DNA from: Acidobacteriota bacterium
GTDB taxonomy: Bacteria > Acidobacteriota > Thermoanaerobaculia > Multivoradales > JAHZIX01
DNA length: 37,894 bases
Assembly (NCBI GenBank): GCA_034211275.1
Contig: JAXHTF010000048.1
Span: 1 to 37,894, forward strand
Direction of reading: 5' to 3'
Notes under the pieces: generated by a model
What the model was told of the DNA's origin: nothing
Seen by the model: the letters and a program-made list of their open reading frames with translations, nothing else
Databases searched by the model: none
Position numbers and translations under genes: made by a program
In this document: positions 8,136-16,100 of the stretch, piece by piece
Position numbering within the stretch: position 1 is the first letter of the stretch
Layout: every line of letters starts with the position of its first letter

Positions 8136-9292
8136 GAGGCGCCCCCAGCGGCGGCGACGTGGGCGTCCAGCGCGTCGAGGATCACCCGCGGAGCGGCGAA
8201 GGTGGGCTCGTCGGTGGCTGGCTGATCGGTGCTTTCCGCTACCGAGCGCAGGAAGGCCAGGTCCGTCGCCGGATCGAAGGTGGTGAGGGCGGCCGAGGTG
8301 CCGATTCCATGGGGCCGCTCGGTGGTTTGGCGCAGGACCAGGCAGGGCTTGCCCAGGTAGGAGGTCTCCTCCTGTACCGAGCCACCGTCGGTGAGCACGA
8401 AGGAGGCGTGGACCAGGGCGCGGACGAAGTCGGGATAGGCGGCTAGAGGCTGGAGAGTGATGTGGGGGTCGTCTTCCAGCTGCCGACGCAGGCCGGTGCG
8501 GGTGAGGGCGCGCTCGGTGGGCTCGTGGAGATAGAAGGTCACCGGTGCCAGCTCCGGTGCCAGCGCCTGCAGATGCTCCACCAGCCGTCGCAGCCGCCCG
8601 GAGCGGCCGAGGGTCTCCGCCCGATGCAGGGTCAGGACGGTTCTTGGCGTCGATGGCGTGGGCGCGGAGCCGCCATCCTCTCCCGCCCGCCGGGCCATGA
8701 GCAGCAGGGCGTCCCGGCCGGTGTTGTAGCCGGTGGGATGAATGGCGCCGCGCAGCTTCCGTTCCTCGAGCCTGCGGGTGGAGACGTCGTCCGGGGGGAA
8801 GAGGAATTGGGCGCGTTTTTCGACGTGGCGCCGCACCATCTCTTCCGGGAAGGGGTTGAGCAGCTGGCCGCTGCTGAGGCCCGCTTCCACCAATCCCACC
8901 GGCAGGCCCAGCCGCCGCGCCAGGTAGAGGCCCAGGGCGGTGGAGAAGGTGTCGCCGTGGACCAGCGCCACGGCTGGCGAGCCCAGGACCAGCCGCTGCC
9001 GCAGCCGGCGGGCCGGCCGGGCCAGCTCGGTGCCGGCCCGCGCCAGCCAGCGGAGCATCTGGGCGTAGGTGCCGACGGTGCGGCCGGTGGGGAGGAAGTA
9101 GACCAGGTCCGGCTGGAGCTCGAAGTCCTGGAGGATTTGCCCGGTGAGAGAGCCGTGCTGGGAGAGGTCGAGAATGCGGTAGGGCCGGCCCTGACGCTCC
9201 AGCAGGGTGGCGATGGGGGCCATCTTGATGAATTGAGCCTTGGTCCCGATGATCAGGTGGGGGACGGCGCCGGGCGCCGAGGCAGCGCTCAT
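8132..9292 (-). CDS. UDP-N-acetylglucosamine 2-epimerase (WecB-like)
   Basis: The 386-residue protein matches non-hydrolysing UDP-GlcNAc 2-epimerases, which interconvert UDP-GlcNAc and UDP-ManNAc for surface polymers. Visible landmarks are GTKAQFIKMAP at the N-terminus (GTRPEAIKMAP in WecB), VHGDTFST with the conserved Asp, VEAGL and NPFPEE with the conserved Glu residues, TLHRAET with the catalytic-site His, and LTDGGSVQEE then TTERP at the C-terminus. The Arg of GTRPE is Lys here, and the residue after VEAGL is Ser instead of Arg. The acidic catalytic residues remain, so activity is likely, though the exact nucleotide sugar may differ. ATG 9292 overlaps the sulfatase stop as ATGA. Confidence 0.86.
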   Translation of the reverse strand: MSAASAPGAVPHLIIGTKAQFIKMAPIATLLERQGRPYRILDLSQHGSLTGQILQDFELQPDLVYFLPTGRTVGTYAQMLRWLARAGTELARPARRLRQRLVLGSPAVALVHGDTFSTALGLYLARRLGLPVGLVEAGLSSGQLLNPFPEEMVRRHVEKRAQFLFPPDDVSTRRLEERKLRGAIHPTGYNTGRDALLLMARRAGEDGGSAPTPSTPRTVLTLHRAETLGRSGRLRRLVEHLQALAPELAPVTFYLHEPTERALTRTGLRRQLEDDPHITLQPLAAYPDFVRALVHASFVLTDGGSVQEETSYLGKPCLVLRQTTERPHGIGTSAALTTFDPATDLAFLRSVAESTDQPATDEPTFAAPRVILDALDAHVAAAGGAS

Positions 9293-11367
9293 GGGGTTGA
9301 GGTGTCGGCCGGAGGGGCCGCGCCGTCCTCGGAGTCCGATCCTCCGCCCACCGGTGGTGGCCGGTAGATGGGCGGCGAGGGCGGAGCGGCGCCCGGGGGT
9401 GCAGCGCCGGAGCTTCCTGCATTCGGGCCGGCGGGGGGCGGAGCCTCTTGCCACCAGCGTTCTGCTCCGCTGGTTTGCGCCGGGTGCTCTGCCCACCAGG
9501 CGTCGACGGTGAGGCGGAAACCCAGAATCCGTTCCTCGGCGCGGTGAATTTCCTCCTCGCTCATCTCCAGCGCCAGATTCTCCGTCTCCCCCGGATCGCT
9601 GGCGAGGTCGAAGGCCTCGGTGGGGCGCAGGCCGTAGTGGAAGATCCACTTGCGGTCGCCTTCGCGCATGGCCAGGCAGGTGTTGGTGAACCAGCAGGAG
9701 CTGAAGACTCGGGGATGGCCCGGGTCGTCGAATAGGTCCTGTCCCGGGAGCTCACCTTCCCAGGGCGCCTGCAGCAGCCCGAGAACGGTGGGCAGGAGAT
9801 CCACGTGGTGGCGCAGTCCCTCGACTCGATCCTTCTCTTCCAGTAGCCACGGTGCGCGGATCAGCCAGGGCACCCGCACTACCTCCTCATAGGGCACGAT
9901 GTCGTGCTGCCAGCGCCGATGCTCGCCGAAAGCCTCGCCGTGGTCGCCGAGGACGATGAGCACCGTGTCCTCCAGCCGGCCACTGGCCCGCAGCCCGTCC
10001 ACCAGGGCTCCCACCACCTGGTCCTGGTGCTCGATGGCGTCGTCGTAGAGCTTTCGATGCTCCCGCACCGCGGTGACCACCGGCTGGCCAGGAACCTGGT
10101 AGGGGTGGTGGGTGGAGAGGGTCAGGAGGGTGAGGAAGAAGGGCTCTGGTCCACCGCCTTGGATCCACTGCAGGGCCGGCTCCACCATGGCCATCTCGTC
10201 GAGGCCCAGGTAGCCGGTGGTACCGAAGCCGGGGCGCCGCAGGGTTTCCTGGAAGGCCGCCTGCTGGAAGCCGAAGTTGCGCACCAGCCCCGGACGATTC
10301 TCGAATCGACCCATGGCGGTCTGCAGGAAGGCCGTGCGGTAGCCACCCTGGGCCAGCAGGTGGGGCATGCATTGCAGCGGCAGGTTGTCCTCCAGGTGCT
10401 CGTAGATGGGCATGGCCAGCCGCGGGTACATGCCGCAGAGGATCGCCACCAGAGCCTTGGAGGTGTGGGTCACGGAGGAGTAGGCGGTGTCGACGACGAC
10501 GCTTTCCTCCGCCAGGGCGGCGAGGTGGGGAGTGCGGGACCAGCGTTCCCGGGGCGCGTAGGGCGGGGTGACGTCGGCGCGGGTGGATTCGAGGATCAGC
10601 AGCACCACATTGGGGGTGCGGGTAGGGGGAGCGGTGAGGCGTGGCTCCCGGTAGTACTCGTCCGGCGGCACCATCTCGGCGGCGGCCCGCTGCATCTCTT
10701 CCGTGAAGCTGGGTTTGCTGCGGAAGAAGCCGCCGAGGGTGGTGGTGCCGAGGCCGGAGTAGGCGATGACGGCGGTGGCCGGCACCGCCACCAGGATCAA
10801 AGCGCCGAGAGTGCTGGCCAGGAGAGTCTGGCGCTGAGGCGCCAGGCGTCGCCGAAGCTCGCCGGAGAGAGGCAGAGCCCAGGCGAGGATCAGGCCTACC
10901 AAAAGCAGGCCGCCGGCGAAGGAGGCGCGGAGCAGGAAGCTGCCGTCGACGCCGTAGGCCAAGAGCCCTTGGAGCATCTGGAAGTGGCCGGCGGCGTAGA
11001 GCATGAGCTCCAGATCGAGGCGGATCCCGGTGTGGAGAAAGAAGGTGTGCTCCAGGATCGCCAGGGTGTAGGCGCCCAGGTGTACCAGGACGAAGCCGAT
11101 CCACCACAGAATAGAAGCGCCGGAAAGGCGCCCCTCGGGACCCCGTAGCCAGCGGGCCAACGCCACCGCCAAGCATTCCAGCACCGCAACCGCGCCGAGC
11201 TCCGGCAGCAGCAGCGTCACCCAATCCAGCAGCCCGGCGTCGAGATCCAGGATGCGGGCCTTGGAGATGCGGAAGACCAGCAGCAGAGTCGCCAGCAGGA
11301 TTCCCTGGAGTAGGGCGGCGAGAATGCGCCGGGGCGGCCGGGGGGCGACTTCGACGGTTGAGCTCAT
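9289..11367 (-). CDS. Membrane-anchored sulfatase-superfamily phosphotransferase (LTA synthase / OpgB-like)
   Basis: About five membrane segments in residues 13-215 precede an extracytoplasmic alkaline-phosphatase-fold domain. Metal-site elements are NVVLLILES with Glu260 and, later, VLGDHGEAFGEH. The position that is CxPxR in arylsulfatases reads THTSK (Thr300 to Lys304). The nucleophile therefore appears to be Thr, as in phosphoglycerol and phosphoethanolamine transferases, rather than formylglycine. I infer transfer of a phospho-alcohol head group to a periplasmic glycan or lipid. The 692-residue start at ATG 11367 is chosen over upstream in-frame codons, which would run antisense through the M20 gene. 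The last ~50 residues are Pro/Gly/Ala-rich low complexity. It is the first gene of the four-gene minus-strand operon; 11368-11571 is the divergent promoter region. Confidence 0.87.
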   Translation of the reverse strand: MSSTVEVAPRPPRRILAALLQGILLATLLLVFRISKARILDLDAGLLDWVTLLLPELGAVAVLECLAVALARWLRGPEGRLSGASILWWIGFVLVHLGAYTLAILEHTFFLHTGIRLDLELMLYAAGHFQMLQGLLAYGVDGSFLLRASFAGGLLLVGLILAWALPLSGELRRRLAPQRQTLLASTLGALILVAVPATAVIAYSGLGTTTLGGFFRSKPSFTEEMQRAAAEMVPPDEYYREPRLTAPPTRTPNVVLLILESTRADVTPPYAPRERWSRTPHLAALAEESVVVDTAYSSVTHTSKALVAILCGMYPRLAMPIYEHLEDNLPLQCMPHLLAQGGYRTAFLQTAMGRFENRPGLVRNFGFQQAAFQETLRRPGFGTTGYLGLDEMAMVEPALQWIQGGGPEPFFLTLLTLSTHHPYQVPGQPVVTAVREHRKLYDDAIEHQDQVVGALVDGLRASGRLEDTVLIVLGDHGEAFGEHRRWQHDIVPYEEVVRVPWLIRAPWLLEEKDRVEGLRHHVDLLPTVLGLLQAPWEGELPGQDLFDDPGHPRVFSSCWFTNTCLAMREGDRKWIFHYGLRPTEAFDLASDPGETENLALEMSEEEIHRAEERILGFRLTVDAWWAEHPAQTSGAERWWQEAPPPAGPNAGSSGAAPPGAAPPSPPIYRPPPVGGGSDSEDGAAPPADTSTP

Positions 11368-11571
11368 GACAATCCGGATGGCTTGGCAGCTTCGGGGGGG
11401 ACGAAAACTAGCGTGTAGCGTACCAGGAGCTGGAAGCGCGGTGGAGCTTCTTATTGAGAGGATGTTTCTCCTACCGATGGGAATTTGAGATACTCGATGC
11501 TCCCTTGGAGCGGCGAGCCCGGAAACTCTCCCTCGATGCTCCAAGCTCGCTCCCCTCCCGAGCACGAGATC

Positions 11572-13011
11572 ATGCTGCAACGCAACGAGCTTCAACGCCT
11601 GCATCGGCGCACCGCCCGCATCGCCCTCTACGGCAGTCTGCTGCTGGTGGGGCTGGCGGCAGTGCTGCTCTTCTCGATCACCCGCGCTGCTTTCTCGCGA
11701 GACCGGGTCGATCTGGAGAAGAGCCAGCGCTGGGCCGACGTGGATTGGGAATCGCTGTCCGAGGTGCGCCTGCTGCAGGATTATCTGAAGGTGGACACCA
11801 ACGCCGACGACGGCGACGAGTACGCCGGCGCTCTCTATCTGGCGGAGCACCTGGAAGCGGCGGGGCTGGAGGTCCACATCGAGCGGCTGGGGGAGCGTCA
11901 CGCCAATCTGTGGGCGATTCTCGAGGGAGAAGAGCCCGAGGCGGTGGTGCTGCACAACCACATCGACGTCGAGCCCATCTTCCACCCCGAGCTGTGGACC
12001 GTGCCTCCCTTCGGCGGCACGGTGGACCCGCCGTGGATCTACGGCCGCGGCGTCTTCGACATGAAGAGCCTGGCCATCGCTCAGCTGGTCTCGGTGATGG
12101 AATTGGCCGCCCGCGGGGAGAAGCCGCGGCGGTCGGTAATCTTCTTGGCCACCGGCAGCGAGGAGCGGGGGAGCGATCTGGGGGCCACCTGGGTGTTGCG
12201 GGAGCATCCGGAGATCGCCGAGCGCGCCTGGGTGCTGCTCACCGAGGGCGGCATCGTCGAGGCCATCGATGCCGACCAGGGCAAGTATTGGGGCACCGAG
12301 TTCGGGCAGAAGCAATTCGTCGACATCGAGATCTGTAGTCACTCCAAGCAGTCCCTGGTGGAGCTGCGCAAGCGCATCGCGCGCCTGCGCAAGCAGCTCG
12401 GCGATTTGCGGGTGTTGCCCGAGGTCGAGGAGATGATGCGCTCCTATGCCGAAACCCGGGATCGCGAGGATCTGCGCGAGGGCCTTTCCGATCCGCACCA
12501 GCTGATCTACGATCCGGCGGCTTTCAAGGCTATGCCCGGATATCTGGAGGCCCTCTTCCGTTCCGAGGCCCATCCCTTCCCGGTCAAGGAGAAGCCCGGC
12601 GGCGGCTACCACATGATCGTCAAGCTCCACGTGCTGCCGGGGGACGACCCGCAGGAGGTCCGGCGCCAGCTGCTGCCGGACTGGATGCTCTGGGGCGTTG
12701 ATTGGGCGCTGGTGGAGCGCCCCGCCTCCGCTCACAGCACTCCCACCAGCCACCCGGCCTTCCAAGAGATCCAGCGGCTCCTCGGGGAGCGCTACCCCAA
12801 AATTCCATCGGGGCCCTTCTTCCTGCCCTGGACCGCCACCGACGCGCGCTTCTTCCGACGGGCGGGGATTTCCACCTTCGGATTTTCCCCCTTCTTCATC
12901 CTGACGCCGGACACTCTCACCGGCGCCAACCCCAACGAACGCATCGCCCTACCAGGCTACGTGGAGGGCGTCGAGCTCTACTCCGAGCTGGTCGAGCGGC
13001 TGGTGCGCTGA
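11572..13011 (+). CDS. Membrane-anchored M20-family metallopeptidase paralogue with missing metal-site residues
   Basis: An N-terminal membrane anchor (about residues 14-34 from this start) precedes an M20/carboxypeptidase-G2-like domain. The first metal His-x-Asp is present (His130-Ile-Asp132), as are the bridging Asp163 in FDMKS and the catalytic Glu pair Glu197-Glu198. Two features are lost compared with the paralogue at 13896-15308. The GRAGHAS motif of the dimerisation domain reads differently (SHSKQS), and the C-terminal metal ligand His is Ala452 (GANPNERI instead of GIHNVDERI). It may be inactive, or use one metal, or have another specificity. The start is uncertain: TTG 11485, ATG 11497 and ATG 11536 are also in frame. 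I favour 11572 because the extra residues look non-protein-like and the anchor then begins properly. It is followed directly by the pilin A promoter. Confidence 0.82.
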   Translation: MLQRNELQRLHRRTARIALYGSLLLVGLAAVLLFSITRAAFSRDRVDLEKSQRWADVDWESLSEVRLLQDYLKVDTNADDGDEYAGALYLAEHLEAAGLEVHIERLGERHANLWAILEGEEPEAVVLHNHIDVEPIFHPELWTVPPFGGTVDPPWIYGRGVFDMKSLAIAQLVSVMELAARGEKPRRSVIFLATGSEERGSDLGATWVLREHPEIAERAWVLLTEGGIVEAIDADQGKYWGTEFGQKQFVDIEICSHSKQSLVELRKRIARLRKQLGDLRVLPEVEEMMRSYAETRDREDLREGLSDPHQLIYDPAAFKAMPGYLEALFRSEAHPFPVKEKPGGGYHMIVKLHVLPGDDPQEVRRQLLPDWMLWGVDWALVERPASAHSTPTSHPAFQEIQRLLGERYPKIPSGPFFLPWTATDARFFRRAGISTFGFSPFFILTPDTLTGANPNERIALPGYVEGVELYSELVERLVR

Positions 13012-13036
13012 GGCTGACGGGCTAGGTGACCAGGAA

Positions 13037-13073
13037 TTGCCACTTCCTGTCCGCGAGTTGCCAAAATTTGTCC
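13037..13073 (+). promoter_or_regulatory. Candidate upstream activator sites for pilin A (two direct repeats)
   Basis: Two related 16-base boxes, 13037-13052 (TTGCCACTTCCTGTCC) and 13058-13073 (TTGCCAAAATTTGTCC), start 21 bases apart, about two helical turns. They lie roughly 80-115 bases before the expected transcription start of the sigma-54 promoter, the usual place for an NtrC-type activator. The PilR-like protein in this locus is the obvious candidate ligand; binding is inferred. Confidence 0.5.
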
Positions 13074-13125
13074 ATAGCCATGGGGCTTCGCCTAGACAAA
13101 CGCCTATTGCAGGGCTGTTACAACC

Positions 13126-13141
13126 TGGCACGCTCCCTGCA
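13126..13141 (+). promoter_or_regulatory. Sigma-54 (-24/-12) promoter of pilin A
   Basis: The sequence TGGCACGCTCCCTGCA matches the consensus TGGCACGNNNNTTGCW at all but one position. GG and GC are separated by exactly 10 bases. The expected start of transcription is near 13152, giving a leader of about 60 bases before the pilin ATG. Confidence 0.85.
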
Positions 13142-13211
13142 ACTGATAACTCCCCTAAAGGGTTTAGCGGCTCCAAAAGCCCCGAGAACGTAAACGAGGA
13201 GGTTTCCCAAA

Positions 13212-13748
13212 ATGCTCAGAAAGCTTCAGAACCGTCAGCGTGGTTTCACGCTCATCGAATTGCTCATCGTTGTTGCCATCATCGGCATCATCGCCGCCCT
13301 GCTCATCCCGAACTTCCTGGACGCGCTCCAGAAGGCGAAGCAGAAGCGGACCGTCGCGGACGTCCGGAACACCGGTACCGCCATGATGTCCTGGCTCACT
13401 GACCAGGTGGCTGCCGCCGCCGCGGGCCAGGCTACCAACACCGTCGACCTGACTTCCTATGACGAGAAGGGTCACGGAGTGATCGCGGCTCAGCTCGAGC
13501 CCCGGTACATCCAGGCCGTCCCCTCCGCTGACGGCTGGGGTCACAGCTACAGCTTCTACCTGACCACCGCCCAGTTCGACTCCGACGAGCTGATGGCGAT
13601 CCGCAGCCCGGGTCAGGACGGCATCTTCTCCGGTACCACCTACACCTCCGCGGCTTTCGAGCCGACCAACTACGAGGAAGACATCGTGTGGGCCAACGGC
13701 TACTTCGTCCGCTGGCCTGGTGGTGTCGCGGTGAGTAACGCGCCGTAA
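13212..13748 (+). CDS. Type IV major-pilin-like protein A
   Basis: A short basic leader ends in Gly11, followed by FTLIELLIVVAIIGIIAA. This is a classic type III signal with Phe at +1 and Glu at +5, cut and methylated by the prepilin peptidase encoded downstream. The mature protein of 167 residues has a hydrophobic N-terminal helix and a globular head (SYDEKG, DGWGHSYSFYL, DIVWANGYFVRWP). AGGAGG at 13197-13202 is the ribosome site. The gene is monocistronic: its own sigma-54 promoter precedes it and a strong terminator follows. That suggests high-level expression of a main structural subunit. It is a close paralogue of the gene at 15394. Confidence 0.93.
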   Translation: MLRKLQNRQRGFTLIELLIVVAIIGIIAALLIPNFLDALQKAKQKRTVADVRNTGTAMMSWLTDQVAAAAAGQATNTVDLTSYDEKGHGVIAAQLEPRYIQAVPSADGWGHSYSFYLTTAQFDSDELMAIRSPGQDGIFSGTTYTSAAFEPTNYEEDIVWANGYFVRWPGGVAVSNAP

Positions 13749-13775
13749 CCAGTTCCTGAACGGCTGAATGCGAAG

Positions 13776-13810
13776 ACGGGCGCTGCCTCACGGCGGCGCC
13801 CGTTTTTTTA
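13776..13810 (+). terminator. Rho-independent terminator of pilin A
   Basis: A 12-bp stem (13776-13787 with 13792-13803, one T-G wobble) closes a TCAC tetraloop and runs into seven T residues. It lies 27 bases after the pilin stop and insulates the following M20 gene. Confidence 0.92.
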
Positions 13811-13895
13811 TGCATTCCATATACTCGGGCTGATCCGCTCGGACTGAATCCTTCAGGCCGAGCTTCAAAGACTCCCATTCGAGACCCACACCGTG

Positions 13896-15308
13896 ATGCT
13901 CAATCTCCGCTCTTCCACCGTCTGCTTCCGGGCTCTGGCCTTTCTCGCCGCTGCACTGCTTTTCGTCGTGCCGGTCTTCGTCGTGCCCGCCCGGGGGCAG
14001 GATCTCTCCGAGGCCGCCCGCTGGCTTCAAGGCTACCTGCGCCTGGACACCACCAATCCGCCGGGGAACGAGTTCCTGGCCGCCGGATATCTCGCCGGCA
14101 TTCTGCATCGGGAAGGGATTGCCAGCCGTCTGCTGGTAACCCCGGAAGGCCGCACCAGTCTCTACGCGCGGTTGCCGGCGACGGTGCCAGCGGCGGAGCG
14201 GCGGCCTGCGGTGCTGCTGATGCACCACATGGATGTGGTGCCGGCGGGGGAAGGCTGGAGCTTCGAGCCTTTCTCCGGTCGCTTGCGGGACGGCTATCTC
14301 GAGGGCCGTGGTGCCGTCGACGTCAAGAGCTTGGGCATCGCTCACCTCGCGGCGCTGGTGGAGCTGGTACGGGAGGGCGTCGAGCGCGACCGGGACGTGA
14401 TCTTCCTCGGCGTGGCGGATGAAGAGAACGGCGGCGGCCGCGGTACCGCCTGGCTTCTAGAGCATCGTCCGGAGCTCTTTGAACAGGTCGGCCTGGTGCT
14501 CAACGAGGGCGGAGCCAATCGCCACGTCAACGGGCGGCTGCTGTGGTGGGGGGTGGAGGTGGCTCAGAAGCGGCCCCTCTGGTTGCGCATCACCGCCCGA
14601 GGCCGGGCGGGTCACGCCTCCGGCTACCACCCTCGAAGCGCTGCCCATCGCCTGATCCGCGGCCTCGACCGTCTGCTGGCTCTGCCCACCGAGTTTCGAG
14701 TCACCGAGGGCGTTCGCATCTATCTGCGGGCTCTGGCGCCCTTGCATCAGCCGCCGTATTCCGACCGCTTCGCCAACATCGATCGGGTCATCGGCCCCGA
14801 TGGCCCGAAGGAGAGCCTGTACCCGGGGATGGCGGGAATGTTTCTCGACACCGTTCAAGTGACGGTGTTGGAGGGCAGTGAGCGCATCAACTCCATTCCC
14901 GCCACCGCCAGCGCCGACGTCGACGTCCGCCTGCTGCCGGATACCGATGCCGACGCCTTTCTGAAGAAGGTGCGCGACGCACTGGGCGATGATCTGTCGG
15001 TGAAGGTGCTGGTTGCGTCACCGCCGGCGGGGCCCTCGCCGGTGGATCATGAGCTCTTTGCGGTGCTGGAGGAGCGGTTGGGACAGGTGGCACCGGTGGT
15101 GCCCGTCTTCATCTCTGGTTTCACCGACTCGCGCTATTTCCGCCAGCGGGGAATTCCAGCCTATGGATTTTCGCCTTTCGCGCTGGAGCCCCAGGATCTT
15201 CTGGGTATTCACAACGTCGATGAGCGCATTCGAGTCGACGCTTTCGACCTGGGAGTACAACGAAGCAATGATGTGCTCCGGGCCTTGGTGAGGCGGAAGT
15301 CCCCCTGA
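13896..15308 (+). CDS. Secreted M20-family metallopeptidase
   Basis: A cleavable signal peptide covers about the first 30 residues, ending near VPARG. The M20 core follows with a complete metal site: His111-x-Asp113, bridging Asp142 in GRGAVDVKS, catalytic Glu176 and Glu177 in DEENGGG, and C-terminal His439 in GIHNVDERI. The dimerisation-domain motif GRAGHAS is intact. The family cleaves peptides or acylated amino acids (carboxypeptidase G2, dipeptidase or aminoacylase type). The substrate in the periplasm is unknown. A GTG at 13893 directly precedes the chosen ATG. The gene lies between two pilin genes, and it is homologous along its whole length to the M20 gene at 11572, including the shared ending FRxxGIxxxGFSPF. 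Confidence 0.9.
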   Translation: MLNLRSSTVCFRALAFLAAALLFVVPVFVVPARGQDLSEAARWLQGYLRLDTTNPPGNEFLAAGYLAGILHREGIASRLLVTPEGRTSLYARLPATVPAAERRPAVLLMHHMDVVPAGEGWSFEPFSGRLRDGYLEGRGAVDVKSLGIAHLAALVELVREGVERDRDVIFLGVADEENGGGRGTAWLLEHRPELFEQVGLVLNEGGANRHVNGRLLWWGVEVAQKRPLWLRITARGRAGHASGYHPRSAAHRLIRGLDRLLALPTEFRVTEGVRIYLRALAPLHQPPYSDRFANIDRVIGPDGPKESLYPGMAGMFLDTVQVTVLEGSERINSIPATASADVDVRLLPDTDADAFLKKVRDALGDDLSVKVLVASPPAGPSPVDHELFAVLEERLGQVAPVVPVFISGFTDSRYFRQRGIPAYGFSPFALEPQDLLGIHNVDERIRVDAFDLGVQRSNDVLRALVRRKSP

Positions 15309-15327
15309 GCTGGGACGGTATGCTGCT

Positions 15328-15343
15328 TGGCACAGCTCTTGCT
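15328..15343 (+). promoter_or_regulatory. Sigma-54 (-24/-12) promoter of pilin B
   Basis: TGGCACAGCTCTTGCT fits the -24/-12 consensus with both the GG and GC dinucleotides and 10-base spacing. The expected start is near 15354, 40 bases before the ATG. The initially transcribed region contains ATGTC (15356-15360) and GACAT (15374-15378) as an inverted pair, which could be an operator. Confidence 0.87.
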
Positions 15344-15393
15344 GTTATTATTTAGATGTCCCCCCAGGGTCGTGACATTTTGCAGGAGTTGAT

Positions 15394-15921
15394 ATGAGGA
15401 GAGTTGTGCACAGAACCGAACGTGGTTTCACCCTCATCGAGCTTCTGATCGTCGTAGCCATCATCGGCATCATCGCCGCGATGCTGATCCCAAACATGTT
15501 GGGAGTGATGCAGAAGGCGAAGCAGAAGCGGACCATGGCAGATCAGAAGCTCGCCGGAACGGCGATGATGGCCTGGCTCACGGATCAGGCCGCCGCCGCT
15601 GCGGCAGGACAGGGTGAGGTCTTCACCATGGGGCATTATTCGATGATCAGCTATGACGATCTCACCGAGGCCCTGATTCCCCAATACACCGGCAAGATCG
15701 CGCGGCGCGACGGGTGGAATTGGTCCTTCGATTATCGTTTGAACGTCGGCGATCCCCACGGTGAGCAGGTGATGGCCATTCGCAGCCTGGGTCGAGACGG
15801 TGTCGCCGAAGGCTCGTCCTATTCCGGTGGAGCCTTCGAGCCGCTGGAGTACGACCGGGACATCGTCTGGGCCGACGGCTTCTTCGTCTCCTGGCCCCAG
15901 GGGTTGGGGGAGAGTTTCTAG
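15394..15921 (+). CDS. Type IV pilin-like protein B
   Basis: The 175-residue prepilin has the same 11-residue leader length and FTLIELL cleavage and methylation context (Gly11, Glu at +5) as pilin A. It also shares the head-domain landmarks QKAKQKRT, MAIRS, GAFEP, DIVWA and WPQG. Two stretches are identical in DNA to pilin A (23 and 24 bases). AGGAG at 15384-15388 is the ribosome site. It has its own sigma-54 promoter and terminator, so it is independently transcribed. It may be an alternative major pilin or a minor subunit; the sequence alone does not decide. Confidence 0.92.
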   Translation: MRRVVHRTERGFTLIELLIVVAIIGIIAAMLIPNMLGVMQKAKQKRTMADQKLAGTAMMAWLTDQAAAAAAGQGEVFTMGHYSMISYDDLTEALIPQYTGKIARRDGWNWSFDYRLNVGDPHGEQVMAIRSLGRDGVAEGSSYSGGAFEPLEYDRDIVWADGFFVSWPQGLGESF

Positions 15922-16005
15922 CGGCCTGAGGGCCGAGCGCTGCTCCGCCGAGCTCCCGAGATTCCGGAACCCCGGTTGCGGGACTTGGGGCTTCGGGGTG
16001 GATGG

Positions 16006-16038
16006 ACAAAAAACGGGGTTTCGGCCCCGTTTTTTTGT
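16006..16038 (+). terminator. Rho-independent, possibly bidirectional terminator of pilin B
   Basis: An A6 run and CGGGG (16008-16018) pair with CCCCG and a T7 run (16025-16036) around a 6-base loop. The symmetric A and T runs would allow termination in both directions. It rules out an apparent earlier start of the next gene at 16002. Confidence 0.9.
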
Positions 16039-16100
16039 CGCTCATCCCGGGCTTTCGCTGGCTGTGGCCGGAAGCGGGTAGAATCGCGGCCACCGTGACT

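Noticed and set aside
8136-9422. Minus-strand extension of the methyltransferase-kinase frame to 906 residues
   Set aside because: The extra part is Arg/Pro/Ala-rich out-of-frame translation of the epimerase gene; ATG 8135 with the ATGA overlap is the natural start.
11368-12765. Minus-strand extension of the sulfatase frame, giving a 1158-residue ORF
   Set aside because: It runs antisense through the M20 gene, lacks recognisable domains, and the ATG at 11367 begins a normal membrane-anchored enzyme.
16002-16100. Upstream start for the prepilin peptidase
   Set aside because: It would begin within the pilin B terminator and add 33 residues not seen in the family.
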